From Marisa cornuarietis (Eukaryota; Mollusca; Gastropoda; Architaenioglossa; Ampullariidae), in assembly GCA_004794655.1 (NCBI GenBank), contig SMMW01000634.1, forward strand, positions 3,258,501-3,322,500: 64,000 nucleotides of DNA, given 5' to 3'. Under the pieces are notes generated by a model. The model was not told the DNA's origin and did no database searches. It saw only the letters and a list, made by a program, of their open reading frames with translations. Position 1 is the first letter of the stretch; every line of letters starts with the position of its first letter. This document shows positions 13,596 through 25,681 of the stretch, piece by piece. Both the position numbers and the translations under genes were made by a program.

Positions 13596-16500
13596 TTTGT
13601 ATAAAGTTCAGAGACGGCCGGTAACTAAACATTCGAGCTGTGTGGGGAGAATTTCAAATTCTGTCTTAAAAGTTTTAGAGTATTAATAAAGGCTCTACTT
13701 TTTAACATAAATGTTGGTACCTTATTTAGTACAGCTTTAAAATTTGTTGTATTCCATTTGTAAACATAAATAAAGTCCCCACTTAAATGGTCACGTGTCC
13801 GAAGTCTTTATCAAGTTTTATGTATCAGTGCATGACGCATTGCAGTAAAGACACATCAACTCTGAGCCAGCAGTTAATGTATTCTCGTCCATCGAGGTGA
13901 CTTTAGCACTAATAGCTTAGACATCAACCTTTTAGACCCCAACTTCGGTTTCTTGGACTTGTGGGAAATGTCATGATTTGATTCGGACAAATTATGTATC
14001 TCTAAATACATCAATTGTTTTAATGTTAAGTACAAAAACTTTTTTTTCAAATGTATCGGTTTCATTTTTTTGCATGCTGCTTATTTCAAAAATTTAAGTT
14101 GAAAATTATGTACTGTTCCAAGATATGCGCCGTTGAAAATCACGTCCTCTGGATTTTTCGTAGAATTTAGGTTAATCCATTTCTGTAAATTTTTTCTCTA
14201 ACCGAGTACTAATAATTATATATTCTCAACGCAGTTTTGTATCACACAAGTAAATTTTATTTTTTATTATTATTACGTTTGTTTTGTTTGTTTTTTGTTT
14301 TTTGTTTTGCTTTTGTTTGTTTGTTGAGATTGAAATCTATCTATACGTACGGTACAGAACGCGAGACGAAGTGCTGGCTTTACACGATTGTATCTTACAA
14401 TGCTGACATGGTACGCCAGACAGAGAAAACACAGAACAGTGTGTTTGATTTTACAGATGCCTGTAACTGGCCTTAAAAAGCCATCTGCTCTCACTTGCAG
14501 CTTCATCTCTAAGACCATTAGCGTGTATCAATTTTTCCTTCGTAAACAAACTCAGCAGGTACTTGGTCACGTGATGTTTTCTGACCATCTGCCAAGACAA
14601 CGGTTGAGCTGGAGATGGCTCTGCCATCAAAAAATATCATGCAGGTGGAATCTATTTACGTCGGCAAAAAATTTATAGTTCGCCAAACACGCATGAACAC
14701 ATTCGCGCGCAAGCTCACACGCGCTAGTATCTCGTTTTATTTTCTGTGAAGTTTGTGACTTGCATGAGATACTGAGACACAGTTTGCGAATCTCTCGGGA
14801 CATAACTTACATCTTCGTCGACGATGTTATTCACCACATGTTGATATTACAGGCCACGAAAGAAACATTTACTTGTCTCTGGCAGTTCTATAGCTCCCTT
14901 AATGTCCTTTTTAGGGCCGTAATATCCTCCAGATATGACTCATCTTCAATCTGTAATTATAGTTTATTGGCAGCGTTCAGATACCACCTCGGTTTGCAGC
15001 TGCTTACCTGTAATGAACCGAACACAAGTTTTGTGCAAATAATGGTGTGCGTTAGTACATACACACTATCGAGCTGCAACTTTGGCCGGTCGCGTCTCAC
15101 TTCAGTGGCAGCATCGATTTTCATCTTCCTGATCGTTAAATGGCCTGTCAGAGCTTTAATGACGGACTTGAAATGTCAGGGACATTTGATGCGGCTTCAC
15201 TTCACATTTCAAAACGCACGAGGCAGAATTTAGCACCACCCTCCATGCTGTCATCTTGAGGTCATCATTAGGTCATCAAGCATTACAGCCGGCAGGTGCT
15301 TCAACTTGTATACTATATGTACATATATATCTACATATGAAATGTAAATGAAACAAATGAAAGTCCGTGTACTTCTTTGCAAAAACACTTGTTGTGTGGG
15401 CAGGACTGGTGCTAGTAGTTGCCATTGGCTATACGTGTACCCGCTGCGGATCCTGAGTTTAGAACTAATGTAAATTATGCAAATTTGTGAGTTGTGTTGT
15501 AATGTTACGACTACCAGAAATCTTCTGTAAATTGAGTTTGGAACAACTTGACTTAGAAGGGATTAGAACGCCATTACAGGTTGTTTTAGACGATATATCA
15601 GACAACCCCCAAAACGGATAGGGGTGAGGTTGAAAGGGTAGTAAATCAGATGATGTTAGGAAGTTAAGGTGAAGGTTATGGTTCGGAATAATTACCCTTA
15701 CTAGTAATCTACTTACCAGTAAACCCTTACCCTGCTCCCCTTTTCCTGTTTGTAGAAAAGTATCATGGCGTTCTGAGTCTTTCCATGTCATTCCTACACG
15801 CTGTCCTCATGCCAATTATCCTTCTTACAAATAATAAATAATTCACTGTCTTGTACTAAGGCCAGTTTATATAAGTATCCAAGAAAAATACAGACTACGT
15901 GGTTTAAAACCGGCGTTCTTCTATGGTGTCTCACTTTTGTATTCGTTCCCCTGCGAAAACAACTCGGGACATGCTGCTGTATGGACAAGAGGTGCAAGGC
16001 ACACACACACGCACGCACACACACACACACACAACCCCAGCGTCAGACGGGCGGAAAGCGAAAGGCGTGAACGTCAGCTTTTCTCCTCCTCCTCCTCTTC
16101 TTCCTACACTTTATACCTTGTCACGTGACGTTACGAGCGCCGCGCCGCTCTTCCTCAGCTGAAAATCATGTTGCGTCATGTATCAGAATCTTGGCCGCGT
16201 GAGGTCGATGGCGACCGCACATCTTGTTGATCCAGCCAGAACTAATGGTATTAACACTACTCAAACGTATTGGTGGTGGGCGCGCAGACGGTGCGAAGTC
16301 GGCACGCGACGGGCGTGCATCTGACCTGTGGGAGGGGAAACAAACAAAAAAAAAAAGAAACCTCAACGCGGACCACCATGAGGCATGAACGCGCCATGCT
16401 TGATCCACTCGGTCTGCTGGCACGACCGGCTGCATGGCTGGCTGGACCGGCGGTCACTGAGTTGGCCAGAGGTAATGTATTACGCAAACATCGACGAGGT

Positions 16501-18249
16501 CGGATGGAGGAATGAGTGGAGGGGGGTGGTGGGGACTAGGCTGAGGAACGTGCAACCCCTGGCATCCGCAACCGTTGATTTGTTTACCCGCTGATCGCGC
16601 AGGAGGAGGTGGGAGGACGTGGGAGGAAGGGGAACACCTCTATCCCGATGTTGTGGGCAGGCTCCATCTGTCGGGCAAACGAGTGTGACAGTTTTGTTGT
16701 GCCGCAGAGAGGTATACTAATGGTTATTAATGCTAGCTGTCTCCCTCTTAATTATGTAAATAACGGGAAACAACTAAAGCACTTGAACATTTCCAGCACC
16801 CAGTCTGACCAAAAAAAAAAAAAAAAAAAAATCCGATCTGCAGCAATCTTGCAGATGAAGCTTCTCAAAAAAAAAAAAAAGACTGGTTCAGCACTGATCT
16901 CTCCATCCTTTCACGTGGTCTTCAATAAAACACGCTCCAGGTGTAAATAACAGGTAACACGAAGTCCAAGTCTGTTAAAAAATTGTCAGCCTCTGTTGTT
17001 TTTTTTTTTGTCGGTTCTGTTCGCACTGTTTGTGGTCCTCTCAAGTGTTTTTCTCAAATATTCCCCCCGTTTTGCTGAGGTTTTGTGGCACTTGGCTGCC
17101 AGTGAGCGGCGATTGTGCCCATAGCACTCAACCAGTCGACATTGGGGTGTGACAGTTTGTTGCCCACCCAGTGCATTGTGTACCCGCTCTCCCGAATTTG
17201 CACAACACTCACGCACAACATTTTTCGCGGCTATTTGATTTATTCCAGTTCTCAGATGTTCCTCTAATTGGGAGCCGAATTCGCTCCACAAATTTCACGG
17301 GTTGTTTTCAGTTTCGTGTTACACCGGGTAGACTCACGAATAGTCAATACCCGGTTATCCTGTTTATAGCACGTAGACCCTCCTTGATTTTGTTGTGCCC
17401 ACCTCTCCTTATGTTCTTTTCCATGACTGTCTGTGTTTGACATCTTTCTTCAAGCCTCAATATTTTTCTTTTTTTAACTATTGACCTCTTGGGGTAGGAA
17501 GATTGCAAACATGCACAAGTTGTTATGACCACATCCCAACTTGCGAAAAGAAAACAACGCTCACCCGACAGACGTGTACCCAGGGGTAAAGACACACGAC
17601 CACACTTGACTGTACGAGCATGCACAGATGGACAGTGATGGACAGCAATTATAGCTGCATGGTAATTAGGAATAATCTGATCGTGCCTATAGTCTTGTCA
17701 AAAGAGGTCGAAGTCGAGTTTCAGGTTTCATCTCGAGTACAAACTACAGCACGTCAGGTGTAATCACAGTTGATTACGAGCAGAGCCTCATCAGTGTCAG
17801 TAACCTGTCTATGGTGACAAAGGAGCAGCCGATGTCCGGAGGCAGGTGTAGACATCGCGGGTGATGATGAAGTAACAAGAAATAGGTCAGCTCCGTGAAT
17901 ATCGATCACCAATAGTAGTCAGGTAGGTGACTGCAGCCCGAGCCGGTCAGCGCGGAAAGGTCGAAAGACAACCGGCTGTACATCACTAGGAAGTCAGGCG
18001 TACCTGGCGAGACAGGTGTCACTTCCGGTTACTGCCCTTGATTGGAGTCCTAGGCTTTAAACGAGCGTTCGTATTACCTTTTACTTAAAAAAAACTGCTT
18101 GTTTTTCACACTGTAAACCACGCCTTGATGCAGAAAAAAATGTATAAGCTGCTTCACGGCATGTACTCGTGTTTCCAATGCAGGTGAAAGAACTAAAAAT
18201 TATACCCAGAGCGACTGACAAAATCTTGGTCAAACATATCGCATCCTGC

Positions 18250-18914
18250 CAGCTGATGGCGGCCTAACAGCAAGAAGGAGACCGAGACACAAACACTTTC
18301 TGCGTGGGACGCGTGTCCTCACTTCTCCGAGTACACACGAGCCGAGGCCAAGATAACCCGGACCAGGCGGGTGGTCGTTTGTCCTGCCCGAGGGGCGGCG
18401 ACCGCGGTGAGAATAGGAAGGGTCGAGCCAGGCGCTGACAGGGTAGGGGGTTGCTGCAGTAACACAGTACAGCACACGGGTGCTGCCGCAGCTGCGGCTG
18501 CGTTGCCGCGCTGTGTCTGCCGCTGCTGCTGCTGCTGCTGCTGCAACACCAACGACTATAGAGCGGCAGCAGAGTGACGGAGGCCTGCAGTGGCAGCCTG
18601 TTGTGTTCTCTCCTTACCTGGGAGCGCGCGCCGTCGTGCTGTGGTCCGAGTCGGACTGGTTCCTTTTGCCGCGCCCGGTGCACAAGGGGGGGGGGATAAC
18701 TCTGCCCTATCCATCCAGTCAGCAAGCCGAACCAAGCACCTGTGCACGCCTTACCTGAAACAGTACCCGCGGCCTTGCGAAGGATGTCTGTTGGTGTGAC
18801 GCACGTACGGTGGCCCTGTCTGGAAACTACCTGAAAGTTCGCTGCTCTGTTACCTGTCGGCACCTTTGTAACAGTGTTGTGGTCTCTGTGGCAAGCAGGT
18901 GAGCAGCGGGCGGC
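18250..18914 (+). promoter_or_regulatory. GC/CpG-rich distal promoter and 5' leader region
   Basis: This stretch is clearly richer in G+C and CpG than the DNA on either side and lies directly before the proposed first coding exon. It contains a (GCT)n run at 18522-18544, an eleven-base G run near 18686-18696 and no obvious TATA box, as expected for a CpG-type promoter. A good splice donor (CAG then GTGAGC) at 18899 hints that some transcripts may end their first exon there. The transcription start cannot be placed by eye. Confidence 0.4.
18522..18544. repeat. (GCT)n triplet repeat near the distal promoter
   Basis: Seven to eight GCT units inside the GC-rich region about 370 bases before the exon 1 ATG. 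It may lie in the 5' untranslated region if transcription starts upstream. Confidence 0.9.
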
Positions 18915-18961
18915 ATGGCCATGGCCAGGGACCCCGACTTAGCCTCTGAGACGGAGATGCT
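18915..18961 (+). CDS. M13 peptidase exon 1: start codon and cytosolic N-terminus
   Basis: Encodes MAMARDPDLASETEM plus two bases of the next codon (residues 1-15). The ATG has a good context (G at -3 and +4), and an in-frame TGA sits at 18900-18902, so the frame cannot extend upstream. The donor is GTGAGT (18962). The phase-2 end matches exon 2 and not exon 3. The assignment rests on phase, context and location, not on homology, because N-terminal tails in this family are not conserved. Confidence 0.6.
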
Positions 18962-20689
18962 GTGAGTACTTCGATGTTAAAGGGGTGGGTGTTGTGGGTG
19001 GGGCTTTGTGTTCTTTAGGTAAAAAGTGTCGCCGTAAACTTGTGTTCCGCAATCGTCCACCCGTCTACCAGTCCACCAGCCCACCTACCCACATCTCAAC
19101 ACTTTAAAGGCGGTTCTGCCATGTTTATGACCTGAAATGTTTCTGACGTGTTAATAATGTATATGGGATGCAGAAGGCAGCAGCTTTATGGCAGAGCTGC
19201 GCTCACACCAAGAGTTTTACGAGGTGACAAGTGCAGGCATGTCAGCTACGTATGAGAGGGAGAGAAAAATTGAGGATCTGGAGGCGGTGGGGGGCGGGTA
19301 GGGGGTAAAAAATTGAGCGACCGACAGAGAGGCAGAGACAGACAGTGGGGTAGGGAACGGTATAAAACTCATGGAAGAGACGCAGAGATAGATAGTGATA
19401 AGGATCGTAGGGAAAAGTATGTAACCCATAAAATCAGGGTGGAGAAAACGAACGGGGCAGTGAAGTCGAAGGAAAAGATAAGAAAACCATAAGAAAAAGG
19501 AAGGGGTAGATAGACAGACACACACGATAGATGGATACGAAAATAAAAATATACGAAAGATAAGAAACACTTGAGAGAAAAGGAAGAAATGAGAGGAAGG
19601 TAAACAGTGAATGATAGAATAGGAAACATAAGAAGCTCTCATCCGTTTTAAGTGTCTGAGAAAAGGACAAACTTGATATGAATATTGTTGTGTTCCTTGT
19701 GTGTGTCAGCACCAGGGGATTAGCAAAAGCATTTTCTCTCTTCTGTCCTGAGTTCTATCCACGCCGCAAAGTCGATCTCACTGATAGAACAGAGATTAGT
19801 TGGATTAATTTTGCTACTAAATGAGACAACACTCGATCTTTCTATTTCTTTTTTTATCAGAAACCTAAGGCAAGATGAGAGGGTGGATTACAGGGTCTAG
19901 AGGCGTATGTCGGCACAAAAAGTACCCATAGTACTCGTATCTGGTCCGACACAGTAGATGACTTGAAGGTGAACAGAAAAAAGGAAACAGCAACCATTAA
20001 CAAGTCTGTTTCCCGACACCCCTAACTCAGCCTGGTGTTGATGCTGGGGTTGGTTCATCTTACCAACTTAGATTGACCAAGATATTGGTTTATTTTACTG
20101 TTATGTTTACAGCTGGGTATTTTCACTATCATACTTTTTCCATTCTTTTAGAGTGCGTGCGTGCGTGTCTGTCTTTCTATACTCACAATGAGAAGAATGT
20201 GTTCATGGGTATTGACACGAGTAAATTTAAATTCCTGTGTGTCAGTACATATATATATATAAATAATATATTATATAGTGATTAATGCCTGCGTTTTTAT
20301 TTCTTTGACATGTTAGTGAATGTTAGTATGAACGTCGATCTGTTAGTTGTTTTGAATGTTTGCCTGAAGTGTATTTTGTTGTATCCTGCGTTTTATCATT
20401 AATTATTCTGTTTTTCTGTTGGCATTTCATTTCTCTAATGAAAATTTTTAATTTCTCGCGCGATTTTACTGTTATTGTCTCGGTGATTTTGTGGGTTTTT
20501 CTGCCCTCTGTTTGATGACTTAAGAGATAAATATGGCAAAGAACTCGACGATGGTCAAAATATTGTTCTGCAGTACAAATGAAAAAGAAATTATGCAATT
20601 TGGTATCTTTAAATTTTTGATTCTGAAAAAAGGTTGGTATTAATTGGTTAGAGTGCCTTGTTGGCTATGGCGGTTAAGTTCTTTTAGAA

Positions 20690-20733
<44 letters not shown>

Positions 20734-21445
20734 CGCAAGTTATTATTTTAATGTTGATTTATGGATTATGTTTGTGTGGTATCTCCTATGCATACACAGT
20801 TTTTTTTTTGTTCTTTTGTTGTTGTTGTTGTTGTTGTGTTTTTTTTGTTTTTTTTTGAGAAGTCAGTTTTGATATGACTTGTGTATGGACTCACAGCTAC
20901 AGAGAAAAGTCTGTCTTATCTTGTAAAACGGCCTTGATAATTTTTTATTATTCTTGTTAGAGATACGCCTTTGGAGCATTTCAATCAATGTATTTCTCTT
21001 TCTCTCTCAGTTTAATGTTTTAGTTTGTTAACTTTGTGGGCAGTGGCCAGGAACTGTTTGTGTGTATGGATGTGTGTGGTGGGGACCTTGTAGAAATGGT
21101 GGTTTTATGGAGATGTGGGGAATGTTGGGAGGAGGATGAAGACTGGCATAAATTGTTTAGTTTGCTTTGACAGCCAGTAACCTTGAGGATGTTTTCTCTG
21201 TTAAGATCTCCTTTTATATGTGTTTGAAGTCAATGGTGATGGTGTACATGTAGGGGTCTGAGTGTGTGTGCAAGGGGTTAATGTGTTGTGAGGCGTATGT
21301 ATACTTATGTATAGAGCTCTTTGCGCATGTGTTTATTGTTGCCCAGTTTCAATTCTTATTGTTTATAATTGGATTATGTTCTAAGATGTTTAATCATAGT
21401 GACAAATGCTCGCACCCTTGCAGGAGCTTTGCTGAAGCAATAAAG

Positions 21446-21498
<53 letters not shown>

Positions 21499-22711
21499 GT
21501 GATTTTGTGTCAGTACCGAGAATAAAACCTTTTTTGAATTGTGAGCTTTATAAATTATTATTATAATTAGTAGCAGTGACGGTGTTAAATAAGTTAATTT
21601 TGTTTCTCTGGCTCATGTGGTTTTTGTCCCCTGTTGTGTCTTCTGAAAATGCAAGCAGTCGCCACACACGACAATCCATTAATGAAAACGTGAAGCCAGT
21701 CCTACCTTTTAAAAAAATAAGATATTTTAACACTGTCTCTTTTGAAGCCACCCGGGGTACTTCGCATTTCCCTCTTGTCTGCTTATCTCATCAATCCTAA
21801 TTTTGTCAACCGTTTCAAACCATCCGGGGTGTATGTCATCAAAATATCTGTACACGTGCCGTCAGGCGCCTGGACCATTACTTTTCTGCCGAGTCATTCA
21901 TCTCTATGGTTCTGTTTATGTTTGTCTGTACTCTGATGTGTTTTATATAAATTCCGGGGCTAGTGGCTGGAAGCTGAAAAGAGCAAAAAAAAAAAAAGCT
22001 AACGTTCATAAAATAAACCAATAAACCAGGGGAACTGTTTGGTATAGTTGCGCAGAGTTTACTGTGCCGATGCTCTGTGGCAGATGACTTACAGGAGGTC
22101 TGACACAGACTTAGAAAGGTCAAAGGTAGTTTTAACCATTTGGTCCAGAGGGCAGCGATTTTCTTCGACAGGCTTCAGCACGAGCAGAGCTCTCTTCCTC
22201 ACCATCTCTGTACCCTTTATTGCTTCTAAAACTCATTCATGTCAGCTGGGCCAACTGTGGTGAGTACCCTGCTTCCCACGGGTGTCGAACTGACGCGCTT
22301 CCGATGTCTATTGTCTGACCTCTAACCTCTCAACTATGCGCTTTTCCAAAAGCAGCTTCATATTTTCTACCTTCTTCTTCTTGCGCAACATGCAACACGC
22401 CTAGTTAAACAGTGGACTTGTAAAGAAAAAAAAAATAATGATGATGATGGATGATGACGATGGTGAGGACAGCTGCTCCTATGTAATAATTTTGTGTTCT
22501 CAGAAGGGGGAGCTACTAGGTTTTCCTTAAATGCCAGGCACGCATAACAACTTCCTTGTCTCTTGCACTGGCATAACCGGCAGTTAGGACTTCGATTAAA
22601 CTTTACTTCGGTGGATCGCCGACATCCTTCGTGCTGTTTATCAAGCGGAAGCTCAATAATCCGAGGAAGGTTCTGTACTCGACGTGATTGTGGCAGATCG
22701 TGTAAATGCCA

Positions 22712-22790
<79 letters not shown>

Positions 22791-25592
22791 CGCGTCTTTC
22801 TCTCGAATTTTCCGTATCGATTCCGTTCAAGTCTACTTTAAATATCTTCTGCTTTTATTCCACGATAGCGAAATATGAGATTTCCACTTACTCGCCATGA
22901 CAAGGCCAACATGGTTATCTAGACAGTAATCGGGTGTATATCATGTGTCCTGATATCCGATGATTACCTAAGGGCCCACACACCTATGATTACCAAACAA
23001 CGGACACACACCAATGATTTCCTGCTCACGCACCCACGGATTGTTGCCTGAGTACTCGCACGCCAATGATTACCAGCGATTACTAGTTCAAGTAACACAC
23101 CATTTCCAAAGTGTGTTTGCGCTGACCTTTAGCTGTTGACGTACAGACCAGCCATTACATGATGTTTGATGCTCGAAGAAATCGTTTTCAGCTCATTTGG
23201 GGATAAAATAAAAATCTTGTAAAATTTTGCTTGCAATTTTGGGATGCTCTTCTGTTTGTCGGAAGTCTTTGAAATTTTGCTCGGCTATAGAACTATCTTA
23301 GACTTCAACTGCTACTCGCGTTTTAAAGATTTTATTCTGTCTACGCCTATGTGTCCTTTTTCAAACATTTTTGTAAGTGATATGCAAGCATGGCGGGTAG
23401 TTTCGCTTACAGTTACAATGGGATTGGGAGAGAAAGGCTTAGACGGACATTCAAATCGCCTGTTTATATCGTTATTATATATATGTGTTGGACTATTTGT
23501 CTTATTTACCACAAGCGATCTTACTTTTGCGCACGGCACCAGAAATGTCGAGCTGGTCACGTGATATGGTCTACCGGAAGTAGTCCTCAGAGTCTGCGTG
23601 ACCCTGTGAGGCGCGTCGCTGATAATTAATTGCGTGAAGGAAGCAGCGCGCCGTAGTACAGCGACCGTTGACATTGTTACAGTGAGTGAGGATTGCGAGT
23701 GGCCGAGGAGGAGTGGATCCCAATGACATGGACAAATTTCTTCCACCCGGTGTCAGCAGGACTTGGACCCGGCACGCGCATGTGACGGCAGGCGTGCGCA
23801 CACGATCATGTTCCCGTTCTTTCACGAAATACAAATGAACACCTGAATGCTGTCTACACTGTATCATTGTTGTGCTTGAGTTGTGTTACAACAACAGACA
23901 AACATTTGTTATGTCGAAGAGGGTTCTACTGCTCCCAACACCAAAGCCACTAAGGTATACACGTAGGTAAAAGGAAGATGAACACTTTCTCTGAGGTAAA
24001 ATACAATGTATACAACGATCACTTAAAAATAGGCAGATGTTGTCAGCCCTTGTATGGGTAAGACAGACACATGCAAATGTCAGATTATGGTTGAGTAGTT
24101 CGCCAGTCCATAAAAACTCATTTTATTTTAAATAAACGGTCAGGGTCAGTCTGAAAGTTCATAAAATTAAAAATGAATATTAAAACGTCTTACGACAGTT
24201 TCAGGAAAAGCTGTCTTCTAAATACAGAATACTGTAGTCAGAGAATTATTATAGAATGAGAGAAATCCTATACTTATAGAATGATTACAGAATCATAATT
24301 ATAGAATGATTACAGAATCATATTTATAGAATGATTACCGAATCACATTTATAGTACGATCACAGAACCATATTTATAGAATGATTACAGAATCATAATT
24401 ATAGAATTATTACAGATTCATATGTAAAGAATGATTACAGAATCATAATTATAGAATGATTACAGGGAACACAAACAAAAAGACAATGGGTTTCAGATCC
24501 TTCTCAAATGTAGTCCCGCTTCTGTGGAACTCGCTTCCCCTCTCGACCAAGGAGTCTGAGAGTCTTTCAAGAAAAAACTGACGACCCACTTGTTTCAAGT
24601 TTTTTTTTTCCTTTTATCTCATCATCTGCATTTGAACTTGATCATTCGACCTGCAGTCTGGTTGCTGTTAGGATCACTGCGCATTGAGCGTATCTCTGCG
24701 ATGAGGAAACTGGCGCATTATAAAACGACATCATCATCATAACTATAGAATGATTACAGAATCGTATTTATAGAATGATTGCAGAGTGACAGAATTTCCT
24801 ATCATTACGTACGAGGTTCGCAGACTCAGAAAATGGCTGTCCTCATACCATAATTGTGCGGTGCGAAGCTGGTTCACTAATGCATCCTGCATTAAAAAGA
24901 AACAAACACATCCACCCTCAGGCCCGCATCGAATGGCAGGTGTCATGAATCCAGGAATCCATACATAGTAAACCCACCACCTTACCTTACCTTACCTTTT
25001 ACATATCAAACCCACCACAGCTGCTATAGGGACAGACGTCAGGAGGTGTGGACGTCCCATACAAACACTGCCAGATTCAGGAGAGGAGACAAGGTGGTGT
25101 CTTTTCTCTTGGCTGCAGTATCCAATGTGGCTCCGCAAGGAAGACAGTGATTCCCACTGATCCACAACACAGGTCCGGCTTAGGAAAAGATGCGCAGAAA
25201 GAGCTGCGCAAAGATGCTGAATGGCGGCAGAACGAGGCGCATCCTCAGAACGAGGCGCAGTAGCCTGTCTTTCTGCTGTCCTAGGCTGAAATTCTGTAAC
25301 TCGCCAAGTTTACTGATTAGTTGATACTTCATGTTAAGATCTCGTTAAAATAGCCTCTGGACACAAGGGCCGGTTTTTGCAGGATACACTGACACCTTAA
25401 AAGACTGAAGACCCATCTGTTTATTTAAGACGAACTTAAACTGAAACAACCAAGCAACACTTGTGTCTTTATTTTTTACTTTCCTGGTGTTTATCTATTT
25501 ATTTACTTTATTTTTTTTATTTTTTTTATTTATTTTGTTTTTTCTGCGCAATGAGCATTCTTCTGAATGGATACCTGCGCATTACAAATGGA

Positions 25593-25681
<89 letters not shown>

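Larger units (their letters stand above)
6970..18249. other. Non-coding upstream DNA
   Basis: No gene could be supported. Simple sequence includes TC repeats near 7468-7488, a TA run at 7866-7881, T/G-rich runs at 11555-11652 and 14277-14326, and (CA)n near 16013-16033. About 9580-10980 is T-rich and could be a decayed retrotransposon 3' region. A minus-strand tRNA-like fragment lies near 13540-13595. The longest open frames (9408-9917, 14760-15233) show no recognisable domain. Confidence 0.5.

Noticed and set aside
14760..15233. 157-codon open frame on the + strand
   Set aside because: No family resemblance; length is within chance expectation for 64 kb.
18264..18863. 199-codon open frame on the minus strand, the longest in the window
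   Set aside because: It lies in the GC-rich promoter region where stops are rare. Its Ser, Gln and Arg content follows the GCT repeat and base composition, and no domain is recognisable.
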